Shown here piece after piece: positions 30,299 to 39,831 of a stretch of DNA of 64,000 nt. Source of the DNA: Candidatus Butyricimonas faecavium. Its GTDB lineage: Bacteria; Bacteroidota; Bacteroidia; Bacteroidales; Marinifilaceae. The DNA is taken from NCBI GenBank assembly GCA_944321125.1, contig CALUKD010000005.1, forward strand, positions 62,001 to 126,000. The letters run 5' to 3'. Below the pieces are notes generated by a model. The model saw only the letters and a program-made list of their open reading frames with translations. It searched no databases and was not told the origin of the DNA. Within the stretch, counting starts at the first letter, position 1; every line of letters begins with the position of its first letter. A program made the translations under genes and the position numbers.

Positions 30299-32017
30299 TT
30301 ATTTCTCTTTGAATTTTATATCACGAATCATCATTTGAATGTCGCTTCTGCCCATGAATTCGTTTTCCTGAAGCGTATAACAGATATCGAAATATTCCCC
30401 TTTACTGATACGAGAGAAATACTCTCCCATTCCGAAAGCTATTCCGCTCCGGTCGTTACATATTCTCGTGTCATCCACAACAACCAGTTTCAAGTGTTCG
30501 TTATTGCGTCCTACCTGTTTGGAACCAATGAAATTCGTCACGTTTTCAGTCATAAACACGGGAATCGTGTTGTTGGGACCGAATGGAGCAAACTTCTGGA
30601 TCATGGCGTAAAGGTCCGGGGTGATGTCGTTTAATTTGATTTGGGCATCAATATTAATCTGGGGTGTTAACATCTCTTCCGTAATTGTTTCACTCACGAT
30701 TTTCTGGAATTTAGCCTTGAAAGGTTCGATGTTTTCAAGCTTTAATGTCAGTCCTGCTGCATATTTGTGTCCCCCGTAATTTTCCAGAAATTCGCTACAT
30801 TGTGAAATAGCATAATATAGATCAAATCCTTCCACGGAACGAGCCGATCCGGTAGCCAATCCATTGGATTCCGTTAAGATCACGGTCGGTCGGTAATAAT
30901 ATTCCGTCAGTCGTGAGGCTACAATTCCGATAACACCTTTGTGCCAGTTCGGGTTGTAAAGTACGGTTGCTTTTTGGGATTGATCGTAGTGGGACTGGTT
31001 GATGTATTCAAGGGCTTCTTCGGTGATGTCGTGATCCAGTTTTTTGCGTTGGTCGTTGAAGTTGTTGATGCTGGCAGCAACTTCCGTGGCTCTGGTCTCA
31101 TCATCGGCGATCAGGAGTTCCACTGATTTGTTCCCCGATTCAACTCGCCCTGCCGCATTAATCTTGGGGCCTATGCGGAAAACAATGTCATTTATCGTCA
31201 AGTCCTTTCCGATTCCGGAGAAGCTTAGTATTGTTTTTAGTCCCAGACTTGGTTTTTTGTTTAATTGTAATAACCCGAAATGAGCGAGAATGCGATTCTC
31301 TCCCGTGATCGGAACAATGTCACTAGCAATACTGACGCAAACTAGGTCCAACAGTTTGTATAAGTCAGCCATCGGTAAGTTGTGTTTCATGCTATATGCT
31401 TGTGCCAGTTTGAAACTGACGCCACAACCGCTTAACCACCGGTAGGGATAGTGACAATCTTTCCGTTGCGGGTCCAAAACAGCAACGGCATCCGGAAGTT
31501 CGTCTCCCGGAGTGTGATGGTCGCAGATAATGACATCCACACCTTTGGATTTTGCATAACGGACTTTCTCCACGGCTTTCACTCCGCAATCGGTTACAAT
31601 CATGAGTGAAATCCCGTTGCGAGCTGCATAATCGATGGCTAGGATGGAAACCCCATAACCTTCAGTATATCTATCCGGAATATAGTATTCCGGATTTTCG
31701 CACTTGTTTTTCAGGTATTTGTAGAGTAAAGCAACAGCCGTAGTCCCATCCACGTCGTAATCGCCGTAGATCATGACTTTTTCTTCGGTGCTGATGGCTT
31801 TTTCCAACCGGAGAACTGCTTTATCCATATCCTTCATCAAAAACGGGTCATGGAGCATGTTGAGGGTCGGATTGAAGAAAGCATGAGCCTCTTCTGCAGT
31901 GTCCACATCGCGTTGCAGAAGCAAATTTGCGATAACATGGCTGCAGTTAAGTTCTTTGGATAGTTTGTCAATTTTCTCCCACTCGGGTGGGGTGTTGATG
32001 ACCCATCTTTTTTTCAT
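30299..32017 (-). CDS. recJ: Single-strand-specific DNA exonuclease RecJ
   Basis: 572 residues. DHH-family motifs are in place: MIYGDYDVDGTTA (motif I, about 82-94), VTDCGVK (motif II), DHHTPGDELPDA (motif III), and the DHHA1 block GGHKYAAGLTL. The C-terminal OB-like region is present. RecJ degrades 5' single-stranded DNA ends ahead of RecA loading, with RecR encoded directly downstream. The protein begins MKKRWVINTPPEW, a typical start. Confidence 0.96.
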   Translation of the reverse strand: MKKRWVINTPPEWEKIDKLSKELNCSHVIANLLLQRDVDTAEEAHAFFNPTLNMLHDPFLMKDMDKAVLRLEKAISTEEKVMIYGDYDVDGTTAVALLYKYLKNKCENPEYYIPDRYTEGYGVSILAIDYAARNGISLMIVTDCGVKAVEKVRYAKSKGVDVIICDHHTPGDELPDAVAVLDPQRKDCHYPYRWLSGCGVSFKLAQAYSMKHNLPMADLYKLLDLVCVSIASDIVPITGENRILAHFGLLQLNKKPSLGLKTILSFSGIGKDLTINDIVFRIGPKINAAGRVESGNKSVELLIADDETRATEVAASINNFNDQRKKLDHDITEEALEYINQSHYDQSQKATVLYNPNWHKGVIGIVASRLTEYYYRPTVILTESNGLATGSARSVEGFDLYYAISQCSEFLENYGGHKYAAGLTLKLENIEPFKAKFQKIVSETITEEMLTPQINIDAQIKLNDITPDLYAMIQKFAPFGPNNTIPVFMTENVTNFIGSKQVGRNNEHLKLVVVDDTRICNDRSGIAFGMGEYFSRISKGEYFDICYTLQENEFMGRSDIQMMIRDIKFKEK

Positions 32018-32336
32018 TATCTCTTTCTCCTATTCTGCTACAAAGAAGCAGAAATTCCTTGGGATTTCAAAAGATTCTTGGTTATATTTTTTAACAGGTT
32101 TGTTCTAAATAAGGTTATGCGATTGTGTTTCAGTTCTATAAAAATGTGATTGAATGTTTGGTGATAAATTTTTAACAAAAAGCAAGTGAAATGTAAATAA
32201 CGAGTGTGTGTGTTCCTTTTACTTTCTTCTTTGCACTTTATTTATTATCTTTGCACATTAATTTTTGAATAAAATTTGAAGCGGGTGTGTACCCGGTAAT
32301 AAATGGATTTTATATAACCTTTTAAAGCATATAAAA
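32018..32336. other. Divergent intergenic region between recJ and lysS
   Basis: 319 bases, AT-rich. It holds the lysS promoter described separately. I saw no gene, T-box or other riboswitch-like structure in it. Confidence 0.6.
32223..32253 (+). promoter_or_regulatory. Bacteroidota-type promoter for lysS
   Basis: TTTC (32223-32226, one mismatch to TTTG), a 19-base spacer and TATCTTTG (32246-32253, full match to TAnnTTTG). The leader would be about 75-80 bases. A perfect TTTG at 32230 is too close to pair with this box. Confidence 0.55.
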
Positions 32337-34061
32337 ATGAGTCTTGCAGAACTAAGCGAACAGGAAATTATTCGCCGGAACTCTTTAAATGAGTTGAAAA
32401 ATTTGGGAATAAATGCTTACCCGGCACCGGAATTTAAAGTAACTCACCTTTCTAAAGAGATTCTAGATAAATTTGAAAAATCACCGGAGGAATTGCAAGA
32501 GGTTGTGATTGCTGGGCGAATGATGAGCAGACGGATTATGGGTAAGGCTTCATTTTTTGAATTACAGGATGCCGAGGGTAGGATTCAGGTCTACGTGAGT
32601 CGGGATGATGTGAGTCGGGATGAAGCTTGCACGATGTATAATACCGTTTTCAAGAAATTGATGGATATTGGTGACATCGTGGGAGTGAAAGGATTCGTGT
32701 TCCGTACGAATATGGGAGAGATTTCGGTTCATGCGAAAGAGTTGGTGATGTTGTCTAAGTCCTTGCGTCCGTTACCGATTGTGAAAGAAAAGGATGGTAA
32801 GGTGTTTGACGCTTTTACCGATCCGGAATTAAGATACCGTCAACGTTATTTGGATTTAATTGTGAATCCGCAAGTGAAGGATGTATTTATCAAGCGTACA
32901 AAGATGATCAATGCTATCCGTCAGTTTTACACGGAAATGGGTTGTTTGGAGGTGGAGACTCCTGTGTTGCAGGCCATACCGGGAGGTGCTTCGGCCCGTC
33001 CGTTTATCACGCATCATAATGCGCTGGATATACCGTTCTATTTGCGTATCGCGAACGAGTTGTACTTGAAACGTCTGATCGTGGGTGGGTTTAACGGGGT
33101 ATTCGAGTTTTCCCGTAATTTCCGTAACGAGGGGATGGACCGGACGCATAACCCGGAGTTTACCTGTATGGAGGTGTACGTGCCGTACAAGGATTATTTG
33201 TGGATGATGGATAGCACGGAAAGAATGATTGAGGCGGCAGCTATGGCCGTGAACGGGACAACAAAAGCTCCTTTCGGAGAGAACGAGGTGGACTTCAAAC
33301 GTCCATTTAAACGTGTGAAAATGTCCGAGGCGATTAAGGAATATACCGGGTTTGACATCACGGGTAAGAGTGAAGACGAGATTCGTGCATTCTGCTTGTC
33401 TATCGGATTGAATGTAGATGAGACTATGGGGAAGGGTAAATTGATTGATGAGATATTCGGGGAGAAATGTGAAAGTCATTATATACAGCCAACCTTTATT
33501 TACGACTATCCGGTGGAGATGTCTCCGTTGACCAAGATGCATCGTTCCGATCCCGGATTGACAGAGCGTTTCGAGTTATTCGTGAATGGTAAAGAGGTGG
33601 CTAATGCTTATTCCGAATTGAATGATCCGATTGATCAGTTGAATCGTTTCAAAGATCAGTTGGCACTTCAGGAGAGAGGGGATGATGAGGCCATGTTTAT
33701 TGATTATGATTTCGTGCGTGCTTTGGAGTATGGTATGCCTCCGACTTCGGGAATGGGAATCGGAATTGATCGGCTTTGTATGTTCTTGACTAACAGTCAG
33801 TCGATACAAGATGTGTTGTTGTTCCCTCAGATGAAACCGGAAAAAGTGGCTACCGTGGATGCTGACGAGAAATTTATCGAACTAGGAATCCCGGCTGATT
33901 GGGTTGTTGTGGTTCGTAAAGCCGGTTACCAGACCGTGGAAGCCTTGAAAGCAGTAGAGAACCCGAATAAGTTACATCAGGAATTGAGCGGTTTAAATAA
34001 AAAAATGAAATTGGGTTTGAAAACCTTATCCCCGGATGAGGTGAAAAGCTGGATAAAATAG
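32337..34061 (+). CDS. lysS: Lysyl-tRNA synthetase, class II
   Basis: 574 residues. An N-terminal OB-fold anticodon-binding domain (about 50-170) precedes the class II core with motif 2 ([20 protein letters not shown]) and motif 3 ([13 protein letters not shown]). A C-terminal extension of about 70 residues after motif 3 (from about 505) is longer than in E. coli LysS and looks like a small helical domain, as seen in other Bacteroidota. It charges tRNA-Lys. Its own promoter is just upstream. Confidence 0.97.
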   Translation: MSLAELSEQEIIRRNSLNELKNLGINAYPAPEFKVTHLSKEILDKFEKSPEELQEVVIAGRMMSRRIMGKASFFELQDAEGRIQVYVSRDDVSRDEACTMYNTVFKKLMDIGDIVGVKGFVFRTNMGEISVHAKELVMLSKSLRPLPIVKEKDGKVFDAFTDPELRYRQRYLDLIVNPQVKDVFIKRTKMINAIRQFYTEMGCLEVETPVLQAIPGGASARPFITHHNALDIPFYLRIANELYLKRLIVGGFNGVFEFSRNFRNEGMDRTHNPEFTCMEVYVPYKDYLWMMDSTERMIEAAAMAVNGTTKAPFGENEVDFKRPFKRVKMSEAIKEYTGFDITGKSEDEIRAFCLSIGLNVDETMGKGKLIDEIFGEKCESHYIQPTFIYDYPVEMSPLTKMHRSDPGLTERFELFVNGKEVANAYSELNDPIDQLNRFKDQLALQERGDDEAMFIDYDFVRALEYGMPPTSGMGIGIDRLCMFLTNSQSIQDVLLFPQMKPEKVATVDADEKFIELGIPADWVVVVRKAGYQTVEALKAVENPNKLHQELSGLNKKMKLGLKTLSPDEVKSWIK

Positions 34062-34062
34062 G

Positions 34063-34088
34063 TTCATAAGGTTTGTAAACCTTATGAA
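34063..34088. other. Near-perfect hairpin between lysS and gpsA
   Basis: Twelve-base arms (34063-34074, 34077-34088) are perfectly complementary around a 2-base centre, 1 base after the lysS stop. There is no T-run, so it is more likely an mRNA-processing or stability element, or a weak terminator, than a standard terminator. Confidence 0.6.
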
Positions 34089-34109
34089 TGTTATAAACTT
34101 ATTGGTATC

Positions 34110-35114
34110 ATGGAAATAGTAGAAAAACCAAGGATTGGTGTGGTTGGCGGTGGTAGTTGGGCAACCGCTATCGCTAAAATGCTGACAGAGAATAACGGGC
34201 ATATTAATTGGTTCATGAGAAATATTGAATCGATAAAGGCCTTTAAAGTATTAAAGCACAATCCGCGGTATTTGTGTGGTGTCGATTTTGATATAGACAA
34301 AATCTCGTTTTCAGATGATCTGGATTGGGTGATCATGAATTCCGATGTAATCGTGTTTGCCATTCCGAGCGCTTTTCTGCAAAATGTGGTAACTTCAAGA
34401 TTGCAAGTATCGCTGAAGGATAAGATTATTGTTTCGGCCATCAAAGGGATGATCCCGGATGAGAATTTGCTTATCGGGGAGTTCTTCCATCAGAAGTACG
34501 AGGTACCTCTAGGGCAGATTGTAATTATTTCCGGACCCTGTCATGCGGAAGAAATAGCCTTGGAACGTTTGTCTTATCTGACATTCTCTAGTGAAAACCT
34601 TCGGGTAGCACGGGCTGTGGCTCAATTGTTCGAGTGTTTTTACGTGAAAACCACGATTTCCGATGATATATACGGAGCCGAGTATGCCGCAGTTCTGAAG
34701 AATGTTTTTGCGATCGCATCGGGAATTTGTCACGGATTGCGGTATGGTGATAATTTTCAAGCCGTGTTGGTAGCTAATGCTATTCAGGAAATGGAACGTT
34801 TTGTGAATGCAGTTCATCCGATTCAACGGGATATTAAATTTTCCGCGTATTTGGGAGATTTGCTAGTAACAGCCTATTCCCAGTTTAGCCGGAACCGCAC
34901 ATTCGGGACAATGATCGGGAAAGGATATTCCGTGAAGTCTGCGCAAATGGAGATGTTAATGGTTGCCGAAGGATACTTTGGTGTGAAAGGAATTCATGAA
35001 ATCAATCAGCACTATAAAGTCCATATGCCTATCACGGAGGCTGTTTATAATATTCTCTACGAGCGAATTAGCCCCACCATGGAAATTCGATTGTTAACCG
35101 ATGAGTTGAGATAA
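34110..35114 (+). CDS. gpsA: NAD(P)H-dependent glycerol-3-phosphate dehydrogenase
   Basis: 334 residues. The Rossmann motif GVVGGGSWATAIAKML is at about 8-23. The family motif SGPCHAEEI and the catalytic Lys in EYAAVLKNVFAIASG are present. It makes sn-glycerol 3-phosphate from dihydroxyacetone phosphate for phospholipids. It is 48 bases after lysS, separated only by a hairpin, so it may share the lysS transcript. Confidence 0.94.
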   Translation: MEIVEKPRIGVVGGGSWATAIAKMLTENNGHINWFMRNIESIKAFKVLKHNPRYLCGVDFDIDKISFSDDLDWVIMNSDVIVFAIPSAFLQNVVTSRLQVSLKDKIIVSAIKGMIPDENLLIGEFFHQKYEVPLGQIVIISGPCHAEEIALERLSYLTFSSENLRVARAVAQLFECFYVKTTISDDIYGAEYAAVLKNVFAIASGICHGLRYGDNFQAVLVANAIQEMERFVNAVHPIQRDIKFSAYLGDLLVTAYSQFSRNRTFGTMIGKGYSVKSAQMEMLMVAEGYFGVKGIHEINQHYKVHMPITEAVYNILYERISPTMEIRLLTDELR

Positions 35115-35201
35115 AAATTAAAAGATCGAAGCTAAAGTTTAATAAGGGAATTCGGAAGGTGTAAATGAGGTTTTATCATTTTCAATTTTCAATTAAAAAG
35201 T

Positions 35202-36158
35202 ATGTCAAATTACGGCGCAAGGGTTTTAGGATGTGTGAAGGAGGCTTTACCAGTGGCGATAAAGACGTCAGTATGGTTTTTGAAAATCATGTTGCCGGTA
35301 TCTTTGTTCGTGACATTATTGTCATACTTTAATATTCTACCTTATATTTCTTCATTTGCATCCCCTTTGTTTACTTTAATCGGCTTGCCTGGAGATGCGG
35401 CTTTGGTGTTCGTTACCAGTATATTTACGAATATATATACCGTAATTGCTTTGCTTTCCACGCTCGATTTTTCTGTGCGGGAAAGTTTGATCATGGCAAC
35501 AATGTGTTTGATTTCCCATAATTTTGTTGTGGAAACTATCGTGTTGCAGAAAACCGGCTCGTCAGCGGTGTGGATGGTGATCCTGCGGATCGTGGGAAGT
35601 TTTGTTGCGGCAATCGGTTTGAATTGGTTGCTGCCGGAAATGAGTGGAAAGGTGATGACCGAAACGGCGATTCCTCTCGGTTTCTGGGAGACGATGTTGC
35701 ATTGGCTGGAGAGTAGTGTAATGTTGGGTTTGAAAATCGTGCTGGTGATTTCGGGATTGATGATATTGCAACGGTTGTTGGAAGAGTTCGGTATTCTGAA
35801 AATATTGTCGACCATGTTATCACCGTTGATGTTACTATTCGGGTTGAAGCCGGATGTCGCTTTCCTGTGGTTGGTGGGAAATACAGTTGGATTGGCTTAC
35901 GGTTCTGCGATCATGATGGATTATGCCAAGACTGGAAAACTGGGACATCAAGAGGCTGATTTGTTGAATCATCACTTGGCTATTTCCCATTCACAGTTGG
36001 AGGATCCGTTGTTGTTTGCCGTGATAGGATTGCCTGCTGGGTGGCTAATATTTCCTCGAGTCGTGTTGGCTATGGTTGTCGTATGGATTCGTCGAGGCAT
36101 TTATTTATTACAGGAGCGTGTGCATCCACCGGTAAAAGTTGAAAACATTAGTTTATAA
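35202..36158 (+). CDS. Nucleoside-recognition (GATE) domain membrane protein
   Basis: 318 residues with about eight hydrophobic helices in two halves. The conserved GATE blocks are visible (residues near FVTSIFTNIYTVIALLSTL and, in the second half, LWLVGNTVGLAYGSAIM). Families with this domain include SpmA/SpmB- and YjiH-like proteins. Their transported substrate is generally unknown despite the name. It lies between gpsA and a GNAT gene. Function is not assigned beyond the family. Confidence 0.75.
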   Translation: MSNYGARVLGCVKEALPVAIKTSVWFLKIMLPVSLFVTLLSYFNILPYISSFASPLFTLIGLPGDAALVFVTSIFTNIYTVIALLSTLDFSVRESLIMATMCLISHNFVVETIVLQKTGSSAVWMVILRIVGSFVAAIGLNWLLPEMSGKVMTETAIPLGFWETMLHWLESSVMLGLKIVLVISGLMILQRLLEEFGILKILSTMLSPLMLLFGLKPDVAFLWLVGNTVGLAYGSAIMMDYAKTGKLGHQEADLLNHHLAISHSQLEDPLLFAVIGLPAGWLIFPRVVLAMVVVWIRRGIYLLQERVHPPVKVENISL

Positions 36159-36162
36159 AAAT

Positions 36163-37347
36163 ATGAAATACACTATTGAAGAGGTTTTGAACGAAAAGCA
36201 GGCAAAAGAATTTTTGCTCTTACCTGTATCCCTTTACAAGAACGATAAGAATTGGGTACGGCCTTTAGATAATGACATTACGAAAGTATTCGATCCGGAA
36301 AAGAATCCTTTTTTCAAGCATGGTGAGTGTACCCGTTGGTTGTTAAGGGATGAAAGAGGTTGCTGTGTTGGACGAGTGGCATCTTTTATAGACAAAAATT
36401 CTTGTCATTTGGATTCCTACTCGGTAGGAGGAATGGGGTTCTTCGAGTGTATTAATGATCAGGAAGCCGCCTTCATGTTGTTTGACCGTTGTCGGTCATG
36501 GCTGGAAGAACGGGGCATGGAGGCTATGGAAGGACCGGAAAATTTCGGCGAGCGTAACGAGTGGTGGGGATTGCTGGTGGATGGTTTCAAACCACCTGTG
36601 TTCCAGATGCCCTATACCCACAAGTACTATGTCTCTTTCTTCGAGAATTACGGATTCCGAGACTATTTTAAACAATATATTTACCGGACTCGTTTGGTGG
36701 AGGAAAGTCTGTCTAAGGTAGTGGTTTGGAAGTCGGAACGGTTGTTGAAAAATGAAGATTACCGAATTATTTCTTACCGTGAAATGACTCCACGGCAGGC
36801 GAAAGATTCCTTCTTGACCATTTATAATAAGGCGTGGAATCTAAACGTGCATGGCGTCGGGGGGATGGATAAGGAGCAGGTGGAGGTGTTGTTCAAGACT
36901 TTGAAACCTGTGCTTGATCCTGATTTATTGTATTTTGCTTACTATAAAGGGGAGCCTATCGGTTTCTTTATCATGATTCCGGAATTGAACTATATTGTGA
37001 AACACGTGAATGGTAAAATTAGCGGGTTGGGTATTTTGAAATTTCTATACTATCGCCATATCAAGCGGGGACGTGTGGCCTTAGGATTAATTTTTGGTGT
37101 TGCATCAGAATTTCAGGGACGTGGGGTGGAGGCTGCTATGATTTATGCTTTCTGTAAAAATATTATTCGAGATAAAAAGACGTATGATTGGCTGGATATG
37201 AGTTGGGTGGGAGATTTTAACCCCCAGATGATGCATTTGATGGATTACATCGGGGCAAAACAATCCCAAACTTATATTACTTATCGTAAGTTATTCCGGG
37301 ATGATATTGAGTTTTGTCGTTCTGTGGATAAAAAAGTGAAAAATTGA
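36163..37347 (+). CDS. GNAT-fold N-acetyltransferase-like protein
   Basis: 394 residues from the ATG at 36163; an in-frame TTG at 36139 would overlap the previous gene. The N-terminal half has a conserved GGMGFFECINDQEAAFMLF block. The C-terminal half contains a GNAT-like core (LGLIFGVASEFQGRGVEAAMIYAF, the acetyl-CoA loop region). This about 390-residue family is widespread in Bacteroidota as a conserved protein of unknown acceptor. It lies 4 bases after the GATE gene, so the two are coupled. Confidence 0.7.
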   Translation: MKYTIEEVLNEKQAKEFLLLPVSLYKNDKNWVRPLDNDITKVFDPEKNPFFKHGECTRWLLRDERGCCVGRVASFIDKNSCHLDSYSVGGMGFFECINDQEAAFMLFDRCRSWLEERGMEAMEGPENFGERNEWWGLLVDGFKPPVFQMPYTHKYYVSFFENYGFRDYFKQYIYRTRLVEESLSKVVVWKSERLLKNEDYRIISYREMTPRQAKDSFLTIYNKAWNLNVHGVGGMDKEQVEVLFKTLKPVLDPDLLYFAYYKGEPIGFFIMIPELNYIVKHVNGKISGLGILKFLYYRHIKRGRVALGLIFGVASEFQGRGVEAAMIYAFCKNIIRDKKTYDWLDMSWVGDFNPQMMHLMDYIGAKQSQTYITYRKLFRDDIEFCRSVDKKVKN

Positions 37348-37472
37348 AATTTAATAGACGTGTTTATATACTAGTTTACCATTAAATATAAGGAAAGAGA
37401 AGGCAAAGGGGAAAATTCAAGATACAAAGTTAGATAGGGTTATGGATAAAGGGGATGAAATGGGGAACCCTT

Positions 37473-37509
37473 ATTTTCCCGAAATCGGTTTACTCAATTT
37501 CGGGAAAAT
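37473..37509. terminator. Bidirectional hairpin between convergent GNAT and SMR genes
   Basis: Perfect 13-bp arms (37473-37485 and 37497-37509) flank an 11-base loop and sit between two convergent genes. The stems end in A/T tracts (ATTTT... and ...AAAAT), so they could terminate both strands, though no long T-run follows. Confidence 0.7.
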
Positions 37510-37553
37510 ACGTTTGGTGATGGGGTAAATACATTGTAATCTTTTTGTTTTAC

Positions 37554-37886
37554 CTAATGAGCCACGGATTTGGAGAAGATATTGATGATAATAACTCCGG
37601 CAATGATTAAACCTAGTCCGAGGATGGCGGGAAGGTCGAGGGATTGTTTGAAGTAGACTAATCCGATAACGGAAATCAGTACGATACCAACTCCCGACCA
37701 GATAGCATAGGCAATGCCAACGGGGATGGTCTTTAGTGTGAGGCTCAGAAAGTAGAATGCCGTGATATAAGCTATGATTGAAATGATACTAGGTATGACT
37801 TTCGTGAATTGTTCACTCAGTTTTAATACGGAGGTGCCGATAATCTCGAAAATAATGGCAACAAATAAAAATAGAAATGCTTTCAT
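37554..37886 (-). CDS. Small multidrug resistance (SMR/EmrE-like) transporter
   Basis: 110 residues with four membrane helices, the SMR size. The start is the ATG at 37886 (MKAFLFLFVAIIFEIIGTS); the frame extends upstream but the extra residues are unlike the family. The key membrane Glu is in AIIFEIIG (about residue 13) and the signature PVGIAYAIWSGVGIV is in helix 3. SMR proteins export cationic drugs, guanidinium or polyamines in exchange for protons. It lies about 78 bases downstream of a Crp-like gene on the same strand, which may regulate it. Confidence 0.92.
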   Translation of the reverse strand: MKAFLFLFVAIIFEIIGTSVLKLSEQFTKVIPSIISIIAYITAFYFLSLTLKTIPVGIAYAIWSGVGIVLISVIGLVYFKQSLDLPAILGLGLIIAGVIIINIFSKSVAH

Positions 37887-37964
37887 GATCCTTTTCTTTA
37901 GTTTTGACGGGGTAAAAGTAAAAGATTTGCAGGATGAAAAAGTTACCATAGGATAATTAATCGC

Positions 37965-38525
37965 TTACTTGATGTGTGCCCGTATTCGACTGAGGGTTTG
38001 TGGAGTTATATTTAAGTAAGAGGCTATTTCTTTTAGGGAGACTCGTTGTAATAATTGAGGGTATTCTTGTATAAGTACATGATATTGTGCGCTTTTTTCT
38101 AGCCAATAGTATTCCATGAAGTAGTGTTCGTATTCCAATAATATTTTTTCCATGAGTTTACGTCCCCAATTGGCAATTTCTAGGGATTGTTGGAAAAGTT
38201 GTTCTAAATGGGTGTGGGAAATCCTGACAAGTGTTGTGGGTTCGAGTGTTTCAATTGTAAGTTTTGAAGTTAATGTATTTGCCGGACCAAGATTTGTGGC
38301 GAGATCTCCTTCGAAGGCAAATGATAACGTTACCTGCTTGTCTTTCCGGTTAACGTATGTCCGTATGGAACCGCTTTCGACAAAGTAGGTATAATCATTT
38401 CGCTGGCCTTCCCGGATGACAATTTCTTTTCTATCGAATGATATAAGTTGTATTTGTTCTTTCAGTAGGGCGATGCTGTTTGTTGATAGTTTGTATTGAG
38501 TTTGAAGTTTTTTTGTGAATTCCAT
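37965..38525 (-). CDS. Crp/Fnr-family transcriptional regulator
   Basis: 186 residues. The cyclic-nucleotide-binding-like beta roll covers about 20-120 (REGQRNDYTYFVESGSIRTYV). The long dimer helix follows, and the C-terminal helix-turn-helix VSLKEIASYLNITPQTLSRIR ends almost at the last residue. There are no cysteines arranged for an iron-sulphur cluster. This short Bacteroidota type usually lacks cAMP-binding residues, so its ligand is unknown. It lies 18 bases after mnmA and before the SMR gene. Confidence 0.88.
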   Translation of the reverse strand: MEFTKKLQTQYKLSTNSIALLKEQIQLISFDRKEIVIREGQRNDYTYFVESGSIRTYVNRKDKQVTLSFAFEGDLATNLGPANTLTSKLTIETLEPTTLVRISHTHLEQLFQQSLEIANWGRKLMEKILLEYEHYFMEYYWLEKSAQYHVLIQEYPQLLQRVSLKEIASYLNITPQTLSRIRAHIK

Positions 38526-38543
38526 GGGTATGTGTTTACATTG

Positions 38544-39605
38544 TTATTTTTGCGTGTGTGTCGTTAAAATACCTCCTCCAATCAAACGGTCTTGTCGGTA
38601 AAAGACAACCGGTTGGCCGGGGGCTACAGCCCAAGCCGGGGACGAGAGTTGAACGGTAAGTCGGTTGTCCGGCTGTGGAAAGATTCGGGCATAGCCTTGC
38701 GGGTTAAGACCTAGGCCGCGGACTTTCACTTCGATATCATTTGCCGAGATTTCATCGGGGGCTATTAGGTGTGGAGTGGATACGGAGAGTTCTGTTTGGT
38801 TTAATAATGATTTTTCACCTACGATTAATTGCCGGGTGGTCGCATTGATACTGATCACGTATTGAGGATGTCCATCTTTGGATGGAATGTCTCTTTTTTG
38901 GCCTATGGTGTAATTGGCGATACCCTTGTGTTCGCCAAGTTTTTGTCCTTGGATATCCACGATAGAACCAGGAGTGAAGTAATGTTCTGCCCCCGGTTGT
39001 TGCGAGATGAAATCCCGGTAATCATGTTTTTCTATAAAACAGATACTCATACTTTCCCGTTTATCGGCTATTTGTGAGAACCCGTGTGTACGGGCAATTT
39101 CTTTCACTTCATTTTTCGTGTAGTCACCCAATGGGGTGATTGCCCGGGATAAAATTTCTTCCCGTACACCCCATAGGAAATAGGATTGGTCTTTATTCGG
39201 GTCGATACCTTTGTACACGTAATGATGGCCTGAGAAGGGAAGTATCCGGGTGTAATGTCCGGTGGCAATATAGTGTACGCCTAGTTCATCGGCTAGTGAA
39301 CGGAGTAACTCCCATTTTACGAAGCTGTTGCATATCGCGCAAGGATTAGGGGTTATACCGGAAAGGTAGCCGGAAATGAAGGGTTGTACCACATGGTTTT
39401 GGAAATGCTTTTTCCCGTCTAATTTGTAAAGTTTGATGTTAATAAGTTTGCATAATTCATCTGCTTCATTGGGGGAAGCGGGTACTCTCCGGGGAGACCA
39501 TAGTTGTAGGTTGACGCCTATGACTTCAAAGCCTTGTTGTTTTAACAAGAAAGCTGTTACAAAGCTATCTACGCCACCGCTAAGGCCTACTACCACTTTT
39601 TCCAT
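38544..39605 (-). CDS. mnmA: tRNA-specific 2-thiouridylase MnmA
   Basis: 353 residues. The PP-loop SGGVDSFV is at about 9-16. The catalytic Cys is in NPCAICN (Cys92) and the persulphide partner is Cys189 in SMSICFIEKHDYRDF. The C-terminal beta-barrel (VRGLGLNPQ) is present. It adds sulphur to U34 of tRNA-Lys, -Glu and -Gln. It heads an mnmA - Crp-like - SMR transcript. A tRNA gene starts divergently about 100 bases upstream. Confidence 0.95.
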   Translation of the reverse strand: MEKVVVGLSGGVDSFVTAFLLKQQGFEVIGVNLQLWSPRRVPASPNEADELCKLINIKLYKLDGKKHFQNHVVQPFISGYLSGITPNPCAICNSFVKWELLRSLADELGVHYIATGHYTRILPFSGHHYVYKGIDPNKDQSYFLWGVREEILSRAITPLGDYTKNEVKEIARTHGFSQIADKRESMSICFIEKHDYRDFISQQPGAEHYFTPGSIVDIQGQKLGEHKGIANYTIGQKRDIPSKDGHPQYVISINATTRQLIVGEKSLLNQTELSVSTPHLIAPDEISANDIEVKVRGLGLNPQGYARIFPQPDNRLTVQLSSPAWAVAPGQPVVFYRQDRLIGGGILTTHTQK

Positions 39606-39631
39606 GTTTTCTTTATTTGAAATCTGGAAGA

Positions 39632-39639
39632 CAAAAATA
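39632..39639 (-). promoter_or_regulatory. Candidate -7 box for mnmA
   Basis: The minus strand reads TATTTTTG, 26 bases upstream of the mnmA start, which would give a short leader. No obvious -33 TTTG. Confidence 0.45.
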
Positions 39640-39659
39640 CGTATTATTCCTTGTCGAGG

Positions 39660-39691
39660 CTTGTTTTTCTCGTTTAATTTGTCTTAATTTG
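39660..39691 (+). promoter_or_regulatory. Candidate promoter for tRNA-Trp
   Basis: CTTG (39660-39663), a 20-base spacer and TTAATTTG (39684-39691), each one mismatch from the TTTG / TAnnTTTG consensus, ending 11 bases before the mature tRNA. Confidence 0.35.
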
Positions 39692-39702
39692 CAGCACGAA
39701 AA

Positions 39703-39775
39703 ACGGGAGTGGCTCAGTTGGTAGAGCATCGGTCTCCAAAACCGAGGGTCGGGAGTTCGAACCTCTCCTCCCGTG
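39703..39775 (+). tRNA. tRNA-Trp (anticodon CCA)
   Basis: 73 bases fold into a standard cloverleaf. The acceptor stem is ACGGGAG/CTCCCGT with discriminator G, the anticodon stem is TCGGT/ACCGA, and the loop CTCCAAA has anticodon CCA at 39736-39738. The T loop is TTCGAAC. No CCA tail is encoded, as is common in Bacteroidota. A terminator starts 2 bases later. Confidence 0.97.
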
Positions 39776-39777
39776 CT

Positions 39778-39808
39778 AAAAGAGGTTGAACAAGACAACC
39801 TCTTTTTT
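39778..39808 (+). terminator. Rho-independent terminator after tRNA-Trp
   Basis: The 11-base arm AAAAGAGGTTG pairs with CAACCTCTTTT across a 7-base loop, and the T-run completes it. Confidence 0.93.
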
Positions 39809-39831
39809 GTATTTATGTAGATAAGGATTGT

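Noticed and set aside
32018-32336. A riboswitch or T-box in the lysS leader
   Set aside because: The stretch is AT-rich, with a promoter but no conserved helices or specifier-like element that I could find.
32856-33542. Long open frame (228 codons) on the minus strand within lysS
   Set aside because: It lies entirely opposite a well-conserved lysS, is rich in His and Arg as shadow frames are, and has no recognisable domain or promoter.
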